A stretch of DNA of 64,000 nucleotides from Ferruginibacter albus (lineage in GTDB: Bacteria; Bacteroidota; Bacteroidia; Chitinophagales; Chitinophagaceae), in assembly GCF_020042285.1 (NCBI RefSeq), contig NZ_CP083388.1:2134001-2198000 (forward strand), given 5' to 3'. The translations under genes were made by a program, and so were the position numbers. Below, in pieces: positions 9,047 through 16,717 of this stretch (positions are counted from its first letter, which is position 1; each line of letters begins with the position of its first letter). The notes under the pieces were generated by a model that had not been told where the DNA came from, did no database searches, and saw nothing but the letters and a program-made list of their open reading frames with translations.

Positions 9047-9829
9047 TTACCGGTTAGATGCCATATCCTGCATACCGCTTTGCTTCAATATCCTGGAAGA
9101 AGATAAATAGCTATTATCGTTTCCGTATATGAACAGGCAAGTGCCATTTTTAATTTTATTGATGATCGGTCTCACCATTTTAGGAGACACTGCCGGGCAA
9201 CCTAAGCTTCTGCCGATATATCCACGGGAGCGGATCAATTGTTCGTTTACATAATCAGCACCATGCATTACTATATCTCTTGCGTAAGCATTATCGTTAA
9301 ATCCTTTTTCTAATCCTTCCAGGTGCATGGAACAACCATGTTTGCCTAAGTAAGTATCAGCAGTTTCATAAAAACCTAAACTGCTTTTGTTACTTTCATC
9401 CAAATTTGAAAATTTAGTTGCGAAAGCTTCTCCGGAATTCTGTCCATGCGCCACATATGTATTAAATAATACTTTCATTTTAGTAAGATCGATCGTAAAC
9501 AATCTTTTTTGCGCAGATGATTTTGTAAAGTCGATAATAGTAAGAATATGATCATTACTTATTTTCCCGATCTCAGTTAAGTAAGAAAATCCTCTATATG
9601 CATAATTAAACACCTCTTTTCCTAATCCTATTGAACTCAGCTTAAGCGAATCATACAGATTCTGCATATGAGCTACGGCATCATTATTAGCAGTTGCCGG
9701 AACGGAAATATCACTGTCCTTTATAGACAGCTTAGGAAATGGCTTAGCTTTTGCAAATACGAATGGTATGTGTAATACTAATGCAAAGAGAAAAATAGTT
9801 ACTATATGTGTCTTTTTCAAAGCAAGCAT
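9047..9829 (-). CDS. Murein L,D-transpeptidase catalytic domain protein (YkuD_2 type)
   Basis: Exported 260-aa protein with a signal peptide (about residues 1-27, ending FVFAKA) that probably acts on peptidoglycan in the periplasm. The catalytic core has the HG...SxGCP pattern of cysteine L,D-transpeptidases: His179-Gly180 (IVMHGADYV) and Cys201 in RSLGCPAVS. It belongs to the YkuD_2 subgroup found mostly in Bacteroidota and proteobacteria, which has YVAHGQNSG and SSLGFYETADTYLGKHG segments upstream, both present. Whether it makes 3-3 crosslinks, attaches a protein, or works as an endopeptidase is not known for this subgroup. It is divergent from the XRE regulator gene. Confidence 0.85.
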   Translation of the reverse strand: MLALKKTHIVTIFLFALVLHIPFVFAKAKPFPKLSIKDSDISVPATANNDAVAHMQNLYDSLKLSSIGLGKEVFNYAYRGFSYLTEIGKISNDHILTIIDFTKSSAQKRLFTIDLTKMKVLFNTYVAHGQNSGEAFATKFSNLDESNKSSLGFYETADTYLGKHGCSMHLEGLEKGFNDNAYARDIVMHGADYVNEQLIRSRGYIGRSLGCPAVSPKMVRPIINKIKNGTCLFIYGNDNSYLSSSRILKQSGMQDMASNR

Positions 9830-9954
9830 TTATTCTTGTTTATAACGAGGTAAAAAACAAATTGATTTCTTTCGACCACACATTAGCAATTCATATGCCA
9901 AAGGGATAGGTAGATTTATTAAAAAAATACTAAAACCGCGGGAACGATTGCAGC

Positions 9955-9980
9955 ACTTGTTGCGTTTAAACGCAACAAGT
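9955..9980. promoter_or_regulatory. 26-bp perfect palindrome, possible operator
   Basis: Each half reads ACTTGTTGCGTTT, with TTTAAA at the centre. It has no T-tract on either side, so it is not an obvious terminator. It sits about 125 bp from the L,D-transpeptidase start and 155 bp from the XRE start, a position suited to a binding site for a dimeric regulator; the neighbouring XRE protein is the first candidate (inference). Confidence 0.45.
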
Positions 9981-10088
9981 AGAAACCTTACTACAAGCCA
10001 TTAGAAATCATATAGATATCTGTTATTTGTCCTTGATTTATATCATGCTAAAAGATTAGCAAATATGATATACATCAACCTTGCCCAT

Positions 10089-10121
10089 TTTGCTTTAAAG
10101 TAATTTTGACTTATAACTTTA
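10089..10121 (+). promoter_or_regulatory. Candidate promoter of the XRE gene
   Basis: TTTG at 10089-10092 and TAACTTTA at 10114-10121 resemble the Bacteroidota -33 (TTTG) and -7 (TAnnTTTG) boxes with a 21-bp spacer, ending 13 bp before the start codon. Confidence 0.35.
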
Positions 10122-10134
10122 ACGTGAAAATACA

Positions 10135-10353
10135 ATGACTACCGAACCAGAAGTACTCCAAAAATTAGGGGGCAACATCAAAAAGATTCGTCAGAAAAAA
10201 AACATGACTCAGATTGAATTAGCAACAGAATGTAATTTTGAAAAAGCAAGTATGTCGCGTATTGAATCGGGGCAAACAAATGCTACTATTCTTACTCTTC
10301 AGAAAATAAGCAAGGCGCTTGAAGTACCATTAGGGGAGTTTTTTAAAGATTAG
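10135..10353 (+). CDS. Small XRE-family HTH regulator
   Basis: A 72-aa cytosolic DNA-binding protein consisting only of a Cro/CI-type helix-turn-helix. The fold is clear: LGGNIKKIRQKKNMTQIELA, then the recognition segment CNFEKASMSRIESGQTN and TLQKISKALEVPLGEFF. There is no sensor or dimerisation domain. It is convergent with the suf operon (14 bp between the stops). It may regulate itself or the divergent L,D-transpeptidase gene through the palindrome upstream; control of suf would also be possible but nothing in the sequence shows it. Confidence 0.85.
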   Translation: MTTEPEVLQKLGGNIKKIRQKKNMTQIELATECNFEKASMSRIESGQTNATILTLQKISKALEVPLGEFFKD

Positions 10354-10366
10354 GCTTTTAATCCGG

Positions 10367-10681
10367 CTAAAGAAAACCAAGTTGCAATTTTGCTTCTTCA
10401 CTCATCATTTCTTTACTCCAAGGTGGATCAAATGTTAACATTATATTGGCATCGCTTACCCCCTGAACGCTTCGAACTTTATTATCAACTTCGGCAATAA
10501 TATCCCCTGCCACAGGACAGGCAGGGGCTGTTAATGTCATTTCAACATTTACATAGCCGTTGTCTTTAACATCAATAAAATATACGAGTCCCAACTCGTA
10601 AATATTTACCGGTATTTCAGGATCGAAAACGGTTTTAAGCGCTTCAATTATGTCTTCTTCTATTTTCTTTTTATCAACCAT
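10367..10681 (-). CDS. sufT: SufT-like DUF59 (MIP18) Fe-S assembly protein
   Basis: A 104-aa cytosolic protein of the DUF59/MIP18 family, which helps mature Fe-S proteins. The family motif DPEIPVNIYELGLVY (about residues 19-33) and the TLTAPACPVAG cysteine loop (about 48-58) are intact, and it ends with DPPWSKEMMSEEAKLQLGFL, typical of stand-alone SufT-like proteins. It is the last gene of the suf operon; its ATG overlaps the sufE stop by one base, so it is translationally coupled. Its place here makes the Fe-S role firm, although a PaaD-like role exists for other DUF59 proteins. Confidence 0.88.
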   Translation of the reverse strand: MVDKKKIEEDIIEALKTVFDPEIPVNIYELGLVYFIDVKDNGYVNVEMTLTAPACPVAGDIIAEVDNKVRSVQGVSDANIMLTFDPPWSKEMMSEEAKLQLGFL

Positions 10682-11100
10682 TAGGTTTTAGATTGTAGTG
10701 CCAATGCATATAGTTTCATTTGTTTGATCATCGAAACCAATCCATTGGAACGTGTTACAGAAAGATGTTCTTTTAATCCGATTTCATCTACAAAATATAG
10801 GTCTGATTGTACAATTTCTGCAGGAGCATGACCGGACAGCACTCTAATGACCATGCTTACCAGGCCTTTGGTTATAATGGCATCGCTATCTGCCGTAAAA
10901 AAAACGTTACCGTCTTTAAACTCTGCATGCAGCCATACTTTCGACTGGCATCCTTTTATCAAATTTTCTTCTGTTTTATATTGCTCATTGATCAATGGCA
11001 ATTCTTTTCCTAATTGAATAATGTATTCATATTTCTCCATCCAATCTCCCAAAAAAGAAAAATCATTTATCAGTTCGTCTTGTGTTTCGTTGATGGTCAT
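10681..11100 (-). CDS. sufE: Cysteine desulfuration protein SufE
   Basis: Sulfur acceptor that takes persulfide from SufS and hands it to SufB (cytosolic). It is 139 aa, the usual length. The acceptor cysteine is Cys51 in LIKGCQSKVWL, the conserved SufE loop; EKYEYIIQLGKELP and GLVSMVIRVLSGHAP are further family segments. It lies in the suf operon 129 bp after sufS, the only large gap in the operon, where a dispersed repeat element sits, and overlaps the SufT-like gene by one base. Confidence 0.95.
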   Translation of the reverse strand: MTINETQDELINDFSFLGDWMEKYEYIIQLGKELPLINEQYKTEENLIKGCQSKVWLHAEFKDGNVFFTADSDAIITKGLVSMVIRVLSGHAPAEIVQSDLYFVDEIGLKEHLSVTRSNGLVSMIKQMKLYALALQSKT

Positions 11101-11120
11101 TTATTTTATCGAGATTTTTT

Positions 11121-11197
11121 TAGTACAAACAGTTGTTCCATGATTAAACATCGTTGTGTCACATTTCGTTCATCATTTGTACTGCTATTAAGCTTCT
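11121..11197 (-). repeat. Dispersed intergenic element, copy A (inside suf operon)
   Basis: On the minus strand this stretch carries GCTTAATAGCAG, GTACAAATGATGAACG, the core TGACACAACGATG (11149-11161 as reverse complement), then TTTAAT and GAACAACTG. It aligns by eye with copy B at 47147-47227 over most of its length and with copy C at 38885-38930 over the core and AATA-AGCAGTACAA part. In this copy AGTACAAA and TTTGTACT, near its two ends, are complementary and could pair. It fills the gap between sufS and sufE. Confidence 0.6.
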
Positions 11198-11229
11198 ATT
11201 GAAGCGAAGCCGAAGAGTAAGTTTACTTT

Positions 11230-12477
11230 TTATGATAGCATTTCTATTGCTTTTTTAACACCAACCACCAGCGCATCTATTTCCTCTGTAGTATTATAAA
11301 ATGCAAAAGATGCACGTGCTGTGCCAGGAATACAATAAAAATCCATTAAAGGTTGTGTGCAATGATGTCCTGTACGAACAGCTATGCCTTGTTTATCCAA
11401 TATAACACCCACATCATAAGGATGCAGCTTATCTATAGTAAAAGAAACCAGGCTGGCTTTATTGTTAGCCATACCTACAATTTTTAATCCCTCAATATTC
11501 AGCAGTTGTTCAGTTGCGTATTGCAATAATTGTTGCTCATATTCATGAATATTTTGCAAACCGATCTCATTTATATAATCAACTGCAGCACCTAAACAGA
11601 TAGAGGCCTCAATATTAGGCGTACCAGCTTCAAATTTAAACGGCAGATCATTGTAAATAGTTTTTTCAAACGTTACTGTCTTTATCATTTCTCCCCCACC
11701 CTGGTATGGCGGCATTTTGTCCAACCATTTTTCTTTACCGTATAAAACCCCAATACCGGTTGGCCCGTACATTTTATGTCCGGAAAAAGCCATAAAATCA
11801 ACATCCAATTCCTGAACATCAATTGGCAAATGTTGTATTGCTTGCGCTGCATCCAATAAAACAGGAATGTTACGGTTATGCGCACACGAAATAATTTCTT
11901 TTGCAGGATTAACAGTTCCTAATGAATTAGAACAATAGGTTATTGCAACCAATTTCACTTTGTCGTTTAGCAATGCTTTAAATTCAGCCATCAATAACTC
12001 TCCTTTTTCGTTGATGGGAGCCACTTTCAACGAAGCGCCTTTTTCTTCACAAAGCATTTGCCAGGGAACAATGTTTGAATGATGCTCCATAGCAGAAATA
12101 ATAATTTCATCGCCTTGCTGAATAAATGCCTTACCAAATGAGGATGCAACAAGATTGATACTTTCTGTTGTTCCTCTTGTAAAGATCACTTCATGATCAT
12201 GCGCAGCATTAATAAATGCAGCTATTTTTTTTCTTGATTCTTCGAAAGCGTCAGTAGCTTTCTGACTTAGGTAATGTACACCACGATGTACATTGCTATT
12301 AAGAGAAGTGTAATAATCTTCAATTGCTTTGATTACTTTCCAGGGCTTTTGAGAAGAAGCCGCATTATCAAAATAGATCAATGGCTTGCCGAATACTTTT
12401 GTGCTTAGTATCGGAAAATCCTGCCTGATCTTTGCAACATCAAAGGTTGATTTTAGTATAGTATCCTGCGCTAACAT
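11230..12477 (-). CDS. sufS: Cysteine desulfurase SufS
   Basis: PLP enzyme (class V aminotransferase fold, 415 aa) that removes sulfur from cysteine for Fe-S cluster assembly. The PLP lysine is Lys235 in FSGHKMYGPTG; the active cysteine is Cys373 in RTGHHCTQPLM; AHDHEVIFTRGTTESINLVA and LVAITYCSNSLG are standard. The Cys-loop form with HHC marks the type II (SufS/CsdA) subgroup. The ATG overlaps the sufD stop (1 bp), so the two are coupled. A member of the minus-strand suf operon. Confidence 0.96.
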   Translation of the reverse strand: MLAQDTILKSTFDVAKIRQDFPILSTKVFGKPLIYFDNAASSQKPWKVIKAIEDYYTSLNSNVHRGVHYLSQKATDAFEESRKKIAAFINAAHDHEVIFTRGTTESINLVASSFGKAFIQQGDEIIISAMEHHSNIVPWQMLCEEKGASLKVAPINEKGELLMAEFKALLNDKVKLVAITYCSNSLGTVNPAKEIISCAHNRNIPVLLDAAQAIQHLPIDVQELDVDFMAFSGHKMYGPTGIGVLYGKEKWLDKMPPYQGGGEMIKTVTFEKTIYNDLPFKFEAGTPNIEASICLGAAVDYINEIGLQNIHEYEQQLLQYATEQLLNIEGLKIVGMANNKASLVSFTIDKLHPYDVGVILDKQGIAVRTGHHCTQPLMDFYCIPGTARASFAFYNTTEEIDALVVGVKKAIEMLS

Positions 12478-13787
12478 TATGCTTCATTTAAAGCTGTTTC
12501 AATCAAATTATCAACATGAGCACGAATGGCGGGAATCGCAAATTTTTCTGTTACGTCATATGCAAAAGCCTGTACCAGCAAGGCTCTTGCCTTATTATCC
12601 GCAATACCTCTCGAACGCAAATAAAACAGTGCATCTTCATCAAATTGCCCGATTGTTGAACCGTGACTACATTTAACGTCATCCGCAAAGATCTCTAACT
12701 GCGGCTTTGAATCTACTACTGCTTTTTTACTCAGCATCAAATTATTGTTCTGCTGAAAGGCATTTGTTTTTTGTGCATCTTTTCGTACAAATACTTTACC
12801 GTTAAACACACTTTTTGCTTCATCCTTCATCACTCCTTTATACAATTCATTACTGAAACAATTTGGTTCACGATGATCAACAACTGTATGATTATCTACC
12901 AATTGCTGTCCGCCTGAAAGATATAAACCAAACAGGTGGCTTTCTACATTTTTACCATCCAAAGCAACGTTCGTGTTATTTCTCAACAGATCAATACCGG
13001 GAAACGATGCCTTGTAATTATTATATAAGCTAGAAGATTTTTGATTCACTTCTACCTGCTGCACCAACCTAACTTTATTATTACCCGTCTGAATATTATA
13101 ATGATTCACTTTTGCATTCGCATCCACTACTATTTCAGAAACTGCATTATAAAAAACAATCCCATCGCCTTCTGTAACATAACTTTCAACAATACTTACT
13201 TCTGCGTTGGCATCCACTACTATTAAATTACGCGGATGAATCAAAATATTTTTATCTGAAGAGGATACATGTACAAAATGTAATGGTTTATCAACAATTA
13301 CATTTTTTCTTATTTCAATAAAAAGCCCATCCTTATATAAACTGGTATTTAACGCTGCAAAGTGATTGTCTGTAATATTAATATGCTTACCAAAATGATC
13401 ACTAAACCCTGCAAAGTTCTTAGCCTCGTGAATTGGGTGCAATGCAACAACAGAAGGCATTTCATCCGATAGCTTTGAAATATATTTTCCGTTATGCAGA
13501 ACAATTGTATAACAATCCAGTCCTGAAATATTTTTAATTATTTTTTTATTGATAGCCGTTGCATCATAATTTTCTACAACAAATTCATCTTTCAAAAAAT
13601 TATGTACGTTGGTAAATTTCCAATCCTCTACTTTAGTGGTGGGAAACCCTAATTTTTTAAATTGAGTGAACGCGTTTTCACGAAGTGATGAGACCAATTT
13701 TCCTTCTAAAGCCCATTGTTGCGACCTTTCTTCAATATGCTCAACCAACTGACCGTATAATGATGTTTGTATTGCTGTATTATCCAT
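12477..13787 (-). CDS. sufD: Fe-S cluster assembly scaffold subunit SufD
   Basis: Scaffold partner in the cytosolic SufB-C-D complex. At 436 aa it has the normal size. The N-terminal helical part (PTTKVEDWKFTNVHNFLKDEF) is followed by the right-handed beta-helix, and the C-terminal end has the family signature KCSHGSTIGQFDEDALFYLRSRGI (His in SHGST). The start overlaps the end of sufC by 8 bp and the stop overlaps sufS, showing tight operon packing. Confidence 0.95.
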   Translation of the reverse strand: MDNTAIQTSLYGQLVEHIEERSQQWALEGKLVSSLRENAFTQFKKLGFPTTKVEDWKFTNVHNFLKDEFVVENYDATAINKKIIKNISGLDCYTIVLHNGKYISKLSDEMPSVVALHPIHEAKNFAGFSDHFGKHINITDNHFAALNTSLYKDGLFIEIRKNVIVDKPLHFVHVSSSDKNILIHPRNLIVVDANAEVSIVESYVTEGDGIVFYNAVSEIVVDANAKVNHYNIQTGNNKVRLVQQVEVNQKSSSLYNNYKASFPGIDLLRNNTNVALDGKNVESHLFGLYLSGGQQLVDNHTVVDHREPNCFSNELYKGVMKDEAKSVFNGKVFVRKDAQKTNAFQQNNNLMLSKKAVVDSKPQLEIFADDVKCSHGSTIGQFDEDALFYLRSRGIADNKARALLVQAFAYDVTEKFAIPAIRAHVDNLIETALNEA

Positions 13788-14547
13788 TTGCCAATTCTTT
13801 TTCAGGAGATTCTTTTAACCAATCGTAACCTTTTTCTTCCAGTTCCAGTGCCAGTTCTTTAGAACCGGATTTTACAATTTGTCCATTATATAATACATGA
13901 ACAAAATCAGGAACGATATAATCCAACAGTCGTTGATAATGCGTGATAATGATAAAAGCATTTTTATCGGAACGCAGCTTATTTATTCCTTTTGCTACGA
14001 TCCGCAAAGCATCAATATCCAAACCAGAGTCTGTTTCATCTAATATTGACAATTGAGGATCCAACATTGCGAGTTGTAATACTTCGTTGCGTTTCTTTTC
14101 ACCACCTGAAAAACCTTCGTTTAAAGAACGGTTAGTAAGCTTTGCATCAAACTCTACCAGCTTTTGCTTTTCTTTCACCAGCTTTAAAAAATCTTTTGCT
14201 TCTAATGGCGGTAAGTTTCTATATGCCCGTATTTCTTCCAATGCAGTTTTTAAGAAGTTTATATTAGATACACCGGGGATCTCAACGGGATATTGAAACG
14301 CCAGGAACACGCCTTCTCTTGCACGTATTTCAGGAGCCATTTCCAACAGGTCTTTTCCATTAAAAAGCACCTCGCCTCCGGTTATCTCATATTCATTTTT
14401 ACCTGCCAATACGGATGCCAGCGTGCTTTTACCGGAACCATTCGGTCCCATAATAGCATGTATCTCCCCTGCGTTTACATTCAGGTTTAATCCTTTCAAA
14501 ATTTCTTTTCCTTCTACCGAAGCTTTCAGATCTTTAATACACAACAT
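13780..14547 (-). CDS. sufC: Fe-S cluster assembly ATPase SufC
   Basis: ABC-type ATPase (255 aa) of the SufB-C-D complex; it is cytosolic and has no membrane partner. Walker A is GPNGSGKST (about residues 34-42), the Q-loop AFQYPVEIPG, the signature SGGEKKRNEVLQL (SufC form), Walker B LSILDETDSGLD and the H-loop IITHYQRLLDYI. These SufC-specific motifs separate it from importer ATPases. Placed between sufB and sufD in the conserved order. Confidence 0.97.
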   Translation of the reverse strand: MLCIKDLKASVEGKEILKGLNLNVNAGEIHAIMGPNGSGKSTLASVLAGKNEYEITGGEVLFNGKDLLEMAPEIRAREGVFLAFQYPVEIPGVSNINFLKTALEEIRAYRNLPPLEAKDFLKLVKEKQKLVEFDAKLTNRSLNEGFSGGEKKRNEVLQLAMLDPQLSILDETDSGLDIDALRIVAKGINKLRSDKNAFIIITHYQRLLDYIVPDFVHVLYNGQIVKSGSKELALELEEKGYDWLKESPEKELANG

Positions 14548-14594
14548 TGCTAGTTTCTATTTTTGTTTTTTATTTTTCTTTTAGAGGAGTCAAT

Positions 14595-16040
14595 CTATCC
14601 TACACTTCCTTCTAATGAAATTGCCAATAATTTTTGTGCTTCAATGGCAAACTCCATTGGTAATTGATTTAATACTTCTTTGGCATAACCATTTACAATT
14701 AAGGCAACGGCTTTTTCTGTATCAATACCACGTTGATTCAAATAAAATATTTGGTCTTCACCAATTTTAGAAGTAGTCGCCTCATGCTCCACTACTGCTG
14801 AAGTATTTTTTGATTCAATGTAAGGAAATGTATGAGCGCCGCATTCATCACCGATCAGCAAAGAGTCACACTGGGTAAAGTTCCTGGCGTTATCAGCTCC
14901 ATTAGATACCTGCACCAATCCACGATAACTGTTTTGTCCTTTCCCTGCAGAAATACCTTTTGAAATAATGCGGCTACGGGTATTTTTCCCAATATGAAAC
15001 ATCTTGGTACCGGTGTCGGCTATCTGCAAATTTTTGGTCAACGCTACAGAATAGAATTCACCGATCGAATTATCGCCACGTAAGATCACACTTGGATATT
15101 TCCACGTGATGGCAGAACCTGTCTCTACTTGTGTCCATGAAATTTTTGAATTTGCACCCTTGCAAATTCCACGCTTGGTAACAAAGTTGTAAATACCTCC
15201 TTTACCATCCTTATCGCCGGGATACCAATTTTGAACAGTTGAATATTTTATCTCTGCATTTTCTAAAGCAATTAACTCTACCACAGCAGCGTGCAACTGG
15301 TTCTCATCACGCATGGGTGCCGTGCAACCTTCGAGGTAGCTTACATAACTTCCTTCATCAGCAATAATTAAAGTACGTTCAAACTGGCCGGTGTTTTCAG
15401 CGTTGATCCGGAAATAAGTAGATAATTCCATCGGGCAACGAACGCCTTTTGGAATATATACAAATGAACCATCGGAGACGACCGCTGCGTTTAATGCTGC
15501 AAAAATGTTATCTGTATGCGGAACAACAGAGCCCAGATATTTCTGTACCAGGTCCGGATGTTTTTGTACAGCTTCACTGAAAGAACAAAATATAATTCCA
15601 AGCTCATTCAGTTTTTCTTTATACGTTGTTGCTACCGAAACACTGTCAAACACAACATCTACAGCAACTCCGGCTAATTTCTTTCGTTCGTTTATCGGTA
15701 TACCCAATTTTTCGAAAGTTGCCAATAATTCAGGGTCTACTTCATCCAGACTCTCATATTTAGCTTTCTTTTTTGGAGCCGCATAATATGATATTGCCTG
15801 AAAATCAATATAAGGCATTTCAAAATTTTGCCAGCTTGGCATTTCCATTTTTTGAAATTGCTGTAACCCCTTTAAACGTAATTCCAGCAACCATTCAGGC
15901 TCATTCTTTTTAGCAGAAATGAACCGCACTGTCTCATCAGACAGGCCTTTGGGAGCATATTCTGTTTCTATATCGGTTGTAAATCCGTATTCATATTCCC
16001 TGGTAGAAACATCCTTTAATATATCTATATCAGTACTCAT
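14595..16040 (-). CDS. sufB: Fe-S cluster assembly scaffold SufB
   Basis: Core scaffold on which the nascent Fe-S cluster is built (481 aa from the ATG at 16040). An upstream in-frame extension to 16103 is possible, but [20 protein letters not shown] is the usual family start. Characteristic segments are [39 protein letters not shown], and near the end [19 protein letters not shown] and [18 protein letters not shown], with the conserved Cys and Glu/His positions intact. First gene of the suf operon; sufC begins 47 bp further on. Its promoter must lie in the AT-rich gap to the right. Confidence 0.95.
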   Translation of the reverse strand: MSTDIDILKDVSTREYEYGFTTDIETEYAPKGLSDETVRFISAKKNEPEWLLELRLKGLQQFQKMEMPSWQNFEMPYIDFQAISYYAAPKKKAKYESLDEVDPELLATFEKLGIPINERKKLAGVAVDVVFDSVSVATTYKEKLNELGIIFCSFSEAVQKHPDLVQKYLGSVVPHTDNIFAALNAAVVSDGSFVYIPKGVRCPMELSTYFRINAENTGQFERTLIIADEGSYVSYLEGCTAPMRDENQLHAAVVELIALENAEIKYSTVQNWYPGDKDGKGGIYNFVTKRGICKGANSKISWTQVETGSAITWKYPSVILRGDNSIGEFYSVALTKNLQIADTGTKMFHIGKNTRSRIISKGISAGKGQNSYRGLVQVSNGADNARNFTQCDSLLIGDECGAHTFPYIESKNTSAVVEHEATTSKIGEDQIFYLNQRGIDTEKAVALIVNGYAKEVLNQLPMEFAIEAQKLLAISLEGSVG

Positions 16041-16642
16041 TATTAAAAAACTTAGCCTTAGTGGAAATTCAAAATCACACGTAGGAAAGCGTAAAGATAA
16101 CACCCAAAACGCAAGATTAGTTCTAATGACAAAGAACGATATATGATCCAGTGCCTTAAATGGGAAAAATGAGGAAAAAAATGTAAAAAATTATTTGGTT
16201 TAGAAAACATCTCTTAAAACCGAAAAAAATTAAAAAAATCATAAAAAAGTAAGGAAAAAGCAGTGCTAACAGATGTTATTCTTTAAAACAAATTTGTCTC
16301 AATAAAAAATATTCAAATTTAAATTTATCAATATATATAATTAACTGAGTTAATTTTTTGCTAATTAGATTCTTAGCTGTAAATTGTACGCATAAAACGA
16401 TTAAACGATTTGCTTGTAATAAGACTTTTCTCCTCATTTTGCTTGCGGAATTGCTAACTTAAAAATCTTATTGTACAGGTTGATTAATTTTTCAATTATT
16501 AAGATGGATTTTATACCCTTTGATGATTTGAAAGGCATTAAAGAATAGTAGATAGTAGTGAAGATTGTGAAAGGCTTTCCTTAATGATAACATATCCCAA
16601 AATCGCCCTCAGTTTTAATATGTTAATGGAGAATCTTGTTAA
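16041..16642. other. 600-bp AT-rich gap before the giant adhesin gene
   Basis: Divergent intergenic region between sufB and the giant gene. No gene seen. Near 16160-16260 it is extremely A-rich on the plus strand, with many A5-A7 tracts. AATTAACT-G-AGTTAATT at 16339-16355 is a perfect inverted repeat followed by T6, and AAACGATT is repeated in tandem at 16395-16410. No promoter with a full consensus was found for either gene. Confidence 0.6.
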
Positions 16643-16648
16643 ATGAAA

Positions 16649-16685
16649 AACCCAATTCTACTTTTTACATTATTGGGTTCTTTTT
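16649..16685 (+). terminator. Terminator/attenuator-like hairpin in the leader of the giant gene
   Basis: AACCCAAT (16649-16656) pairs with ATTGGGTT (16672-16679) around a 15-nt loop, with A5 before and CTTTTTGG after. It lies within the first codons of the longest possible reading of the giant gene, which argues that translation really begins at the ATG at 16718 and that the hairpin is in the 5' leader. Confidence 0.5.
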
Positions 16686-16717
16686 GGAGAATGCTGCTAA
16701 CCGCCATAGAAAAAACT

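Larger units (their letters stand above)
9830..10134. other. Divergent intergenic region with a long palindrome
   Basis: A 305-bp gap between the divergent L,D-transpeptidase and XRE genes. No gene is seen. It holds the 26-bp perfect palindrome at 9955-9980 and a promoter-like sequence just before the XRE gene. Confidence 0.7.

Noticed and set aside
10135-10353. XRE protein as a toxin-antitoxin component
   Set aside because: No small partner gene lies next to it; neighbours are sufT (convergent) and an L,D-transpeptidase gene (divergent).
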